A stretch of DNA of 64,000 bases from Mesorhabditis belari (taxonomy: Eukaryota > Nematoda > Chromadorea > Rhabditida > Rhabditidae). This document shows, in pieces, positions 22,354 through 30,301 of the stretch. Below the pieces are notes generated by a model. It did no database searches. It was given only the letters and a program-made list of their open reading frames with translations, and was not told the origin of the DNA. Within the stretch, counting starts at the first letter, position 1. Each line of letters opens with the position of its first letter. A program made the position numbers and the translations under genes. The stretch lies in contig CAUEEP010000924.1 of assembly GCA_958450365.1 (NCBI GenBank), forward strand, positions 124,001 to 188,000. The letters run 5' to 3'.

Positions 22354-25300
22354 TTTTTTGAAGAAAGGGGTTTTTTTTTTTTTTTTTTTTTTTTTGTTTT
22401 TTTTATTTTTTTTTTTTTTTTTTAAATATTTTCTTAATATCCAAATTCTAGGAGCTATCACCATTGGCAATTTGGGGATTGCAATGCTTGAGCCATCGCT
22501 TCCCTTGTGGATGATGGAGAGCTGGCAAGCCGGATCGTTTGAGAGAGGTTAGATTGATTTTTATTGAAATTTTATAAATCTAAGATAATCATATCTAATA
22601 AAGTATATAAATTTGCATAAATTTGCACAATTTAACTATTGCAGGCATCGCTTTCTTGCCCGCTTCGATCTCTTACCTCATCGGGACAAACATTTTCGGG
22701 CCTTTGGCCCACAAGATGGGAAGGTTTGCGGAGAATGAAGAGAAAAACTTGTTGAACAAGTATAAAGATGAAATTTAGATGGCTATCAGCGTTTATTGGC
22801 TTGGTGGTGATTGGTTTCTGTCTATTGTTGATCCCATCGGCTACTTCGGTGGGCGGACTTATTATCCCGCACTTCTGCATGGGTTTCTCAATAGGTAAGC
22901 GCACTTGGAGTTGAAATCATTTCGAGTATATGAACTTTGATAAAGTTTCCATGAGGGTAGCGGTAGAATAAAATTGGGATGTGGTTTCTAAAATTGATAT
23001 ACGTGTGTATGTTTACACGTATTTGAAAGATGTAAGTGGACTTTCCCTGCCACTGACACAACGCGCAACTGGCCTCAACACCTTCAAGGTATGAGGGGAG
23101 TTTGTCGACCTGTCCTGTCGAATAATCGCCTTGTCTTGCACTAAAAAAACAAAAAACACCAGCGGAACCGAACCCGCGTCCTGCACGCCAGAGGCTGACC
23201 CACTATCCACTAGGCCATCGGTGCCAATAACCCCGTGATTGAAAAGCGGGCTTTAAAGCTTATCTTCGGGCAAAAAAAGAAAAAATTGAAATTTCAAAGA
23301 TAAACTCTTTAAAGGCCCATTTTTAATCACGGGGATAAAGGGGCTGGTGGCCTAGTGGATAGTGGGAAGGCCTCTCGCTTGCAAGATGAGGGTTCGGGCC
23401 CGCTCTCGGTTTTTTTTCTTCGTTCTTTTCTATTTTCTGAAAGTTCTTTTCAAGGGCTACACAATGGTAATATTAATATTTAGAAATACGGTAAAGACAA
23501 CGGAGTTACAGACGTGCGAAAGTGACGATCTTTTTTCAAATATCGTATTTCATTGTCCAGTAGTGTACAATTAGCTTGATTAGCTTGATGATGTGGGCTT
23601 TCGGGAACTGTCCGAAACTGTACTCAAAATCATTCCCAACAATTCACGATTCATTCTCATTCATTCTCAACATTCAAGGTATGATCGACGCCTCAATGTT
23701 CCCATTGATGGGCTATTTGGTGGATATTCGACATGTCGGCGTTTACGGAAGCATTTACGCCATTGCTGATGCGGCTTTCTGTTTCGCTTTCGCGTTAGGT
23801 CCTTTCTGTTCGGGGCCTCTAGTGAGATCGGTTGGATTCCCGACGTGAGTTTTTGAAGAGTTTTAAAGAGATCCAATCATTTTGTGTCTTTTTCGAGCTC
23901 ACAGTAAGCCTATAATACAGTGCGTTTCATAAGGTATCTCGGGCTTCAATTTGACCTTTAAAACATGCTCTTTTCAATGAAAAAAAAGCTAATTCAATGA
24001 GAAAAAAACTAATTCAATAGCTTTTCCCCAAAACTAATCCAATAGCTTTTCCGCATCTCTCTAAAACTTTATTTTTCGGATTGTCAAAAGAATTAGGGAA
24101 AGAATTGTATTTATTGTAAACTGGGTAAAAAGTAGAGCAAGGATACGGTAGGTTTTGAAGGTTTTGAAGCTTTGAGCTTTGAAGCTGTTGAAGCTGTTGA
24201 AGCTGTTGAAGCTGTTGAAGCTTTTGAAGCTTTGAGCTTTGAGCTTTGAAGCTTTGAGCTTTGAGCTTTGAGCTTTGAAGCTTTGAAGCTTTGAGCTTTG
24301 AAGCTTTTGAAGCTTTGTTGTGCTTTAGAAAGTCAATTACTTGAAGGTGAAGCTTTGGTTATTGATACTTCTGTTTTACAGTATGATTTACTTCTGTTTT
24401 ACAGCATGATGTACCTGATCGCAATCATCAATTTCATCTACGCTCCATTGATGTTCTTGTTGAGAGATCCGCCACCAATAAAGCGGGAAAATGAGGTAAA
24501 TGAGGTAAATGAATGGCTGCTGTTTTTTTTGGTAACAAGAAACTCAGTTAGTTCAGCTTTAAAACCCATTTCTATGCCCTCAATCTTGTTTTTAGTTTGA
24601 GAATTTGATTGAGATATTCAGGTAAGAGAAAAGCAATCATTTCAAGATTTCGATTCAAAAAGGAACCTATTTTTTTAAAAGCTTTCGTTTGCACGCAAGA
24701 TTTTTGATTGAATGCAAACGATCAATCGATTCCAAAAGCCTTTTACACCAGACAAGTATGCCAGGTCGCTTACGCGGTCACGCAAAGAACGCCGCGCCAA
24801 TACAGAGATTTCTCTTTTGCTTTGCCCAAAATAAAGATATTAAGCTGTAAATTTGTACCCTGGGGTTTTCGGGGACGGGGAATCGATTGGAGCTATTCAT
24901 TTTCTTGAGTTTAGCAAGGGGAGCTCGGGATCGAGACCTTCTAGACACTTCTCTCAACAAATCTCTATCAGAAAAGGAAATTCAGTAGAAAATATCTCAG
25001 TAACCTACTTATGCTCATAATATTAATAATATTATATTATTATATCAAGCAAAAAGTCTTCAGAGTCCCTAATTAGCCAAGTATACTTCTTAACAAACTT
25101 TGAGATGTTTTAACAAGTGTAACAACTTGTTTTACTCAGTTGACGCAGAAGATTCCATAGATAGACCCGAGAGAATGCGGGTGTAGATAGCGTGAATCGA
25201 TTCGCGATCTTAAACCTTACAAATTTAAGCTCAATATCTTCTTTTTACGCTATCTTCAAAGCAAAAGAGAAATCCTGTAAATGACTGTCGAAGTGTCCTT

Positions 25301-25816
25301 TGTGTGCGCTCACAATCGCTCTCCATCTGGCACACGCTGCCAATATATAGGTATTCTCCTTTCAAATGCGCTAAACTATCAAAACCCCTCTCCCGAGTTG
25401 CCAAAAACTGCCGAAAGCTGGCAAGGAACTGCCAAAAAATGCCAAAAAGTGCCAAAAACTGCCGAAAATTCACAGCTGAAGATATTCTGCCATCCAAGGT
25501 TATTACAAACAACTGTAAGCTAGGCCAAACCAAGCAAGACAATGCTAGAGAAGCCAGGGCCTGTCTTCCAATCTGATTCAAATCTTGCCCCATCCCAGGC
25601 CTGGATCTTGATCAAGATTTTGATTGAATGTTGATTTTTTTGTGTTGTTTATCCATTCTGAAGCCAGAAACCAGAAATTTCCAAACAATTTTTCAGGCAA
25701 GCGCCGTTTCAAACGGAGTAAACGGGGTGCCGAGTGTCGGCGCTGGAGGGGATCATTATGAGAAAATCGAGGGATCTGATGTTGTCCGAATGCAAGGGTA
25801 TCAATATGAATACTGA
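15920..25816 (+). CDS. cat-1: Vesicular monoamine transporter (VMAT, cat-1 type), 16 exons
   Basis: An MFS-type proton antiporter that loads dopamine, serotonin and related amines into synaptic vesicles. Exons: 15920-16025, 17108-17181, 17656-17712, 17822-17929, 18617-18692, 19020-19149, 19197-19339, 20378-20461, 21218-21316, 21370-21471, 22452-22547, 22645-22723, 22779-22894, 23679-23844, 24405-24495, 25697-25816. They join in frame to 548 residues. Key residues: Asp28 in FLDNMLLT (TM1), Lys167 in GSKALIQLL (TM2), Asp427 in GMIDASMF, Asp454 in YAIADAAF. The block [16 protein letters not shown] favours VMAT over the acetylcholine transporter. The first lumenal loop is long and Ser/Lys/Arg-rich ([15 protein letters not shown]). 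The exon 4 acceptor (TTTAAAG) and exon 14 acceptor (TTCAAG) are weak but keep frame. Introns are enlarged by repeats. Confidence 0.95.
16040..16165. repeat. GAGGAATTGCATTGAA repeat in cat-1 intron 1
   Basis: About seven imperfect units of GAATTGCATTGAA/GAATTGCAGAG. It starts just 15 bases after the exon 1 donor. Confidence 0.7.
16260..16967. mobile_element. 708-bp palindromic TTGGGTTGATGG element in cat-1 intron 1
   Basis: The left border TATTGGGTTGATGGAAAAGT matches the inverted right border (CTTTTCCATCAACCCAATA). The arms run about 340 bases each to a short centre near 16600-16630, with only scattered mismatches (for example GGCGGCCGAGCC against GGCTCTTCCGCC). The TTGGGTTG end and TA borders point to a mariner-mobilised foldback. 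No coding capacity is visible. It fills most of intron 1. Confidence 0.85.
17205..17578. repeat. 14-bp minisatellite TTTTTAAGGCCAGC in cat-1 intron 2
   Basis: About 27 units of TTTTTAAG(GC/CC/CT)CAGC. It occupies most of intron 2. Confidence 0.9.
17936..18055. repeat. AGTGTAAAAGGAAGTGCAAA repeat in cat-1 intron 4
   Basis: About seven purine-rich units of 17-18 bp beginning right after the exon 4 donor. Confidence 0.75.
18108..18378. repeat. 17-bp minisatellite TTGGCTTTGCTCTGAGA in cat-1 intron 4
   Basis: About 13 units, with a partly unrelated segment at 18255-18310. Frames on the minus strand (RAKPISEQ repeats) are repeat products, not a gene. Confidence 0.85.
18767..18932. mobile_element. 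SINE-like fragment in cat-1 intron 5
   Basis: 18767-18870 matches the repeat arm seen at 5330-5440 (AAAACTTTGCACGCGTAAAA, CAGATTCGGAATCAGCG). It is followed by a poor B-box-like GTTTCAATCCCAC. Degenerate; no transcription inferred. Confidence 0.5.
19366..20272 (+). mobile_element. Compound mariner-derived element in cat-1 intron 7
   Basis: Starts TATTGGGTTGTTGAATTGAA. An inner inverted end lies at 19885-19911 and an outer one at 20250-20272. The minus strand at 19433-19624 encodes a mariner transposase C-terminal tail ([21 protein letters not shown]). The 3' part carries GACAGACAGAAA repeats and a C tract (20083-20099). The same compound is at 21562 and 28934. Confidence 0.75.
20590..20855 (-). 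mobile_element. SINE-like element in cat-1 intron 8
   Basis: The minus strand has a tRNA-like unit (about 20600-20680, TGGCCAAGTGG A-box-like, GTTCGAATCC B-box-like). It is preceded, in that orientation, by the body repeat at 20750-20850 (CAAAACTTTGCATGC, AGATTCGGAATCAGCG on plus). Order and content match 5028-5442 and 53205-53416. Confidence 0.6.
21562..22303 (+). mobile_element. Compound mariner-derived element in cat-1 intron 10
   Basis: A close copy of the intron 7 insertion. The inner element (21562-22115) has the mariner tail on the minus strand ([18 protein letters not shown]), then the GATGCAGAATGAAATTACGC segment and GACAGACAGAAA repeats. The left end is decayed (TTTAAGTTGCCGAATTGAAA). 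After CAGATACCGT it runs into poly(T) instead of the C tract. Confidence 0.75.
22311..22423. repeat. Poly(T)-rich tract in cat-1 intron 10
   Basis: Long T runs broken by GAAGAAAGGGG and single G or A bases, ending about 28 bases before exon 11. Length may be unreliable because homopolymers are hard to sequence. Confidence 0.8.
23158..23411. mobile_element. Inverted pair of tRNA-like units in cat-1 intron 13
   Basis: The left unit (23158-23226) is antisense: its complement has TGGCCTAGTGGATAGTGGG and GGGTTCGGTTCCG. The right unit (23336-23411) is sense, with TGGCCTAGTGGATAGTGGG and GGGTTCGGGCCCG. The bases between also pair (GCTTTAAAGCTTATCTT against AAGATAAACTCTTTAAAGG). No acceptor stem closes either unit. 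A similar arrangement is at 35722-35980. Confidence 0.7.
23437..23628 (-). mobile_element. Half of MITE family B with shared flank in cat-1 intron 13
   Basis: 23437-23567 is the right half of the family B element. 23568-23628 then matches, inverted, the bases next to copy 1 at 14592-14652 (GGGCTTTCGGGAACTGTCCG). The shared flank shows that a larger segment moved. It ends 50 bases before exon 14. Confidence 0.7.
24147..24317. repeat. GAAGCTTTGAGCTTT / GAAGCTGTT repeats in cat-1 intron 14
   Basis: Mixed 6-10 bp units based on GAAGCT and GAGCTTT. A repeat-derived frame runs into exon 15 but is not coding upstream of the acceptor at 24404. Confidence 0.8.
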
Positions 25817-26003
25817 TCTTGAGTCTTGAGTCTTGAGGCTTGAGGCTTGAGGCTTGAGGCTTGAGCCTTGAGGCTTGAGTCTTGAGGCTTGAGCCTTGAG
25901 GCTTGAGTCTTGAGGCTTGAGTCTTGAGGCTTGAGGCTTGAGTCTTGAGGCTTGAGGCTTGAGCCTTGAGGCTTGAGTCTTGAGTCTTGAGTCTTGAGGC
26001 TTG
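25817..26003. repeat. 7-bp satellite CTTGAGG/CTTGAGT directly after the cat-1 stop
   Basis: About 26 heptamers, CTTGAGG with CTTGAGT and CTTGAGC variants, starting at the first base after the TGA. If the mRNA ends at the AATAAA near 26051, the 3' UTR is mostly this satellite. Minus-strand frames (SRLKPQA repeats) are not genes. Confidence 0.9.
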
Positions 26004-26050
26004 AGCACTTTCGTTCATTCACTGAGTACTTATCAGTTCTATGAGATGCC

Positions 26051-26056
26051 AAATAA
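26051..26056 (+). terminator. Possible poly(A) signal of cat-1
   Basis: AATAAA lies about 235 bases after the cat-1 stop, just past the 7-mer satellite. It is the nearest good signal. Confidence 0.45.
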
Positions 26057-26585
26057 AAGTCAAATTGAAGCACTTTAGCTTGTCTTCTGGCTTTGTCTTG
26101 TGCTTTGTGCTCAAATTTGGAAACCCCTACTTTCTAGCGCATATCTTTTCCTGCAGTGTCCCAAGGAAAGACAGGGATTCAGTGGACCAGATGTGGGTGC
26201 ATTTCTGTGCACAAAGTACAGTCATCATAGCTGATAAGTAGTCAAGATTCGAAGCTAAATTTGCAACTTTCTCTTCAAATCCGTTCCACTTTTCCATTGC
26301 TTAGCTCTCTTGTTTATTGTCGTTTTGTTTATTTTAGCGTTTTCTACATTTTAGCTTATTCTATATTGTAGAATTTTACAAATTATCGTCTCGCAGTTTT
26401 TTTTGGCTATATCTTGGCAGGTTTTAAGCACTCTGATATGGTTTATTTGAATATTTTCTGATTAAAAAAGCTTAAAACAAATGTTATTCAACATGTTTTT
26501 ATGTTTTTATGAGCTCTAGATGAAAAAAAAAACGGCGTTTTCGGGGAATTTCTCTTGAAAGCTGCCAAAAATTTCATCGATTAAA

Positions 26586-27006
26586 GTTGGCTCTCGGAGA
26601 ATTGAAAGGGAACACTTAAAATTCACTTAAATGACTTAAAAATCACTTAAAATTACTCAAAATGAATTCAAATAACTCGAAATCAACTCAAAAATCACTT
26701 AAAAATGACTTGTTTGTCAATCCGTTTTTACTTTTGAGCTAATTCTTTTGACTTTTGAGCTAATTCTCCGACGAATGCCACGAATCCGACAAAAGCCGAT
26801 GATCAGAATGCAATTGTGCGCCATCCTGTGCTACTTTTAGACTTGTCTGACCCTTTTTGAGTTGGCTCTCGGAGAATTGAAAGGGAACACATAAAATTCG
26901 CTTAAATGACTTAAAAATCACTTAAAATTACTCAAAATGAATTCAAATAACTCGAAATCAACTCAAAAATCACTTAAAAATGACTTGTTTGTCAATCCGT
27001 TTTTAC
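26586..27006. repeat. Direct duplication of a 146-bp segment
   Basis: 26586-26731 (GTTGGCTCTCGGAGAATTGA through CAATCCGTTTTTAC) recurs at 26861-27006 almost unchanged. The spacer at 26756-26860 is itself shared with 32297-32440 (CACGAATCCGACAAAAGCCG). Confidence 0.8.
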
Positions 27007-27204
27007 GGTACCCCCGTCCCCCCCCCTCCCCTCCCATTCTCGCAGTCTCATGCCTGTCCTCGGATTTTTTGAGAGAAATCCAAACACCCCGGCGCCCTTT
27101 CTTGATCTTTTCAAATAAGTTTTCACAGAAAAGAGCTACTTTTCTGCACAAAGCCTAAATTTATGAAAAGAAGTGAAAAAAAGCCGATTTCATTTTGAAA
27201 ATTA

Positions 27205-27221
27205 ATATTATTTTTTAAAAT

Positions 27222-27272
<51 letters not shown>

Positions 27273-27472
27273 TTTTTTTAAAAAAAAAAATTTTAATAAA
27301 AAAAAAAAAAAAATAATTAAAAATTTTTTTTTTTTTTTTTTTTTAAAAAATAAAAAAAAAAAATTTTTTTTTAAAAAAAATTTTTTAAAAAAAAAAAAAA
27401 AAAAAAAATTTTAATTTTTTTTTTAAATTATTTTTTTTTATTTAAAATAAATTAAAAAAAAAAATAAAATAG
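27205..27472. repeat. Block of alternating poly(A) and poly(T)
   Basis: About 265 bases of almost only A and T in runs of 4-30, switching between A and T. This may be a real A/T block or a consensus failure over a homopolymer. Treat the exact sequence as doubtful. Confidence 0.7.
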
Positions 27473-27794
27473 AAAGAGCTTAAATAATGCTTATCAAGGG
27501 TTTTTTTTAGCTTATCGTCTAAACCTTTAATGGAGATCTCAAAAAACATTCTACAATATAAAGAAATAAAGAAATAAAGAAATAAAGAAATCTCTACAGT
27601 ATCTCGATAGAAAATCATTGCAATTCTAATATTAAAAAGGAATTAAACCGATTTACAGCCAAGATATAGCCAAAAAAATTGTGAAATTTGAGGTTTACTC
27701 TGTAATTTTTTTTTCTCTATCTCGCGATTTTTGTTTTTAAGTGATTTTCCACTAGTCTTCTAACGTTTTCTAATAAATGTATACTTTAAAAAAC

Positions 27795-27960
27795 TACCGT
27801 AATCTTCAGGTTCTCCAGTTTATTCAGTTTCAATCTCATTTGATGAGGAAAACCTGTTTAAATCAGTTTTAATGAAAGAAAAACGGTGATTTGAATGGGA
27901 AAAACGGTGATTTGAATGAAAAGCTCGATCAAAATGGACTAAATCTGGAAAGATTACGGT
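27795..27960. mobile_element. TACCGTAATC-ended foldback
   Basis: The left end TACCGTAATCTT and right end AGATTACGGT are inverted. About 166 bp, no frame. It resembles 4009-4106 and contains a small direct repeat (AAACGGTGATTTGAATG twice). Confidence 0.5.
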
Positions 27961-28035
27961 CGTTTTTCAAATTATCCACCTTTTCGATGGATTACTAACG
28001 AGAAAGAGACGCTAGAAACGATTCTGCGCAAACGC

Positions 28036-28166
28036 AAGAGATTCTAGTGAACGAGTTGAAGCGAAAACCCGTACACTCGATCACTTGCCTTTCAGCGCAA
28101 ACGCAAGAGATCTAGTGAACGAGTCGAAGTGGAAGCCCGTACACTCGATCACTTGCCTTTCAGCGT
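28036..28166. repeat. Tandem duplication of a 64-bp segment
   Basis: GCGCAAACGCAAGAGAT through GATCACTTGCCTTTCAGC occurs twice in a row with few changes. A CTGTACTATG(T/C)TTA simple repeat follows at 28196-28256. Confidence 0.7.
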
Positions 28167-28425
28167 TCGAGCTTTAGCCTATTTATTTTCGGATTTTACT
28201 ATACTATGTTTACTGTACTATGTTTACTGTACTATGCTTACTGTACTATGCTTTTTCCTAGTTATGTAAATGATTTAGTCATTTAGTATCGTTTTTCCTA
28301 CTTTCCGCCTAAAAGTAAACCCAAATGAATTCAAGAAATTAAAAGAAATCGAATCCCAAAGTAAAACCCCAAAACAATCCCAACAAATGAGCGATTTCGA
28401 GGCAATCTGACTATATAGTGACTAC

Positions 28426-28624
28426 CATTCGATGCAGAATAAAATTGCGCGTCGAATGATACCAAAATCAACTCAAAATATAATATCCACGCAAAGTTGT
28501 TGGCTAAAAATATAAACCCCGGCCCATTATGGACCGGACTTAACCGTTTGCTGCATAACTTTGCATGGATATCACATTTTGAGTTGGTTTTGGTATCATT
28601 CGACGGGTAATTTTATTCTGCATC
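28426..28624. mobile_element. Foldback with CATTCGATGCAGAAT ends
   Basis: The left arm CATTCGATGCAGAATAAAAT is mirrored at the right (ATTTTATTCTGCATC, with TCGACGGG near it). About 199 bp. One arm is related to the segment inside the compound elements at 19.9, 22.1 and 29.5 kb and to about 47455-47570. A CTTCAGAAAT simple repeat follows to 28672. Confidence 0.65.
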
Positions 28625-28933
28625 TTCAGAAATCTTCAGAAATCTTCAGAAATCTTCAGAAATCTTCAGAAATTTCAATTTTTCAATGCTAGTTTATTTT
28701 TTAGGAATAAATCGTGAAAGCTTTTGAATTAAAACAGCAAAAAAACTCTTTCAAAAGATTATCTGTATCAAACAGTGATGTACACAAACAGTTGAAGTGT
28801 TTAAGCCAGTTGAAGTAAGCCAGTTGAAGTGTTTCAGCTCAGTTGGAGCGAGCTGTGCTTTGGCACAGGGCTTACCCTCTACCTCAACCCTCTATTGAAC
28901 TGTATCCGAGATCACAGATTTTTAATATTGAAA

Positions 28934-29906
28934 TATTGGGTTGGTGAATTGAAAACTGCGGGACTTTGAACTAAAATTTATTCAACATAAAACCATCAAT
29001 TCATTCAAAAGAATTTCCATTATTATTGACGACTTCTACCCATTTTACAGACAATTTGCGGATTTCTCTTTCGTAGTAGGATTTTGGTTTGTGTGTGAGA
29101 CAAGTGTGAGACTCAAAAATGGAGGACTGGAGATGGAGACTGGCGATCCCAGTTTGAGCACTTTCTTCAAAAGAAACCCATTTTGGTGTCAATAGAAAAG
29201 TTGTAGAGAATCAAAAATTAGGCTTATAGCCAAATTTCCAAAAAGATACACTTAGTAGTTTCGCTTAAAATGCAAGTTTTGTGAAAATTCGTAAATTTGG
29301 CATTTCTTGAAAACCAGTTTTTGAATCGTTCTGAAAATTTGGATATAAGCTTCATTTTTGATTCTCTACAACTTTTCCATTGACACCAAAATGGGTTTCT
29401 TTTGAAGAAAGTGCTCAAACTGTCACATATGACAATAGCCCGCAGTTTTCAATTCAACAACCCAATATATTGACTATTTTAACTATCATTTGATGCAGAA
29501 TGAAATTACGCATCGAATGACACCAAAAACAACTTAAAATATAATATCCATGCAAAATGAAATATTGATCAAAATACGGCTGAAAAAATGCCCATACAGT
29601 AAGGCAGACAGAAAGACAGACAGAAAGACAGACAGATACCGTAACCCCCCCCCCCTCCCCCTTCCCCTCATTTTCCGCCATTTCATTTCCCCTACAACTT
29701 TTCCATTGACACCAAAATGGGTTTCTTTTGAAGAAAGTGCTCAAACTGTCACATATGACAATAGCCGGCAGTTTTCAATTCACCAACCCAATATTTCCTT
29801 TTGGTTTTCAATGCCATCAAAAAATGACACTAAAGAAGGCCATAAATTCCTTTTTAGTATAGTATCCAATAATATTATAAACAGTTTTCAATTCACCAAC
29901 CCAATA
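28934..29906 (+). mobile_element. Compound mariner-derived element downstream of cat-1
   Basis: The best-bordered copy: TATTGGGTTGGTGAATTGAA at the left, the inverted end at 29450-29467, and the outer inverted end at 29890-29906. The minus strand at 29001-29192 encodes the mariner tail (SYYEREIRKLSVKWVEVVNNNG). GACAGACAGAAA units and a C tract (29645-29654) follow as in intron 7 of cat-1. Confidence 0.8.
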
Positions 29907-30301
29907 CCATTCTTACACAATAACTTACACTTTAATTATTCCATAAAATTGTTTATCCAAAAGTGTAAATCAAATTTCTCACTGTAAATCTCTTCCCGGA
30001 TTTTCGCACATTCAGCAAAAGCGGATTCGTTGATTAAACTAGAGATATTCCCTGGTTAAACTAGAGATATTCTGCTCAAGTTCCATTTTCGATTAGAAAT
30101 AGAGACGCGATTTTTTTCTTGTGTTTTTGATCTCCATGTACACTGAATATTCTATCAGAGTGAAAGAATGGGAAAAAAATGCCAATGGGAGTGAAGAGAA
30201 ATGGAAGAAATGATAAGAAAAAAGGGGTTACCGTGTCGAGTGATTGCCTGGCTGATTGCTTGTGATCACTTTGGCTCGTCGCCTTTTCAAACTCATAAAT
30301 T

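Noticed and set aside
23336..23411. A tRNA gene
   Set aside because: A-box- and B-box-like motifs are present, but the 5' and 3' ends do not pair as an acceptor stem, and the unit belongs to a repeat family.
15920..25816. Vesicular acetylcholine transporter (unc-17 type) instead of VMAT
   Set aside because: The segment [16 protein letters not shown] and the [15 protein letters not shown] region match the monoamine branch, and no choline acetyltransferase exons surround the gene as in the unc-17/cha-1 locus.
25578..26073. Several minus-strand frames of 90-146 residues with SRLKPQA repeats
   Set aside because: They are products of the 7-mer satellite after cat-1; the phase cycles through all frames, as a 7-base unit must.
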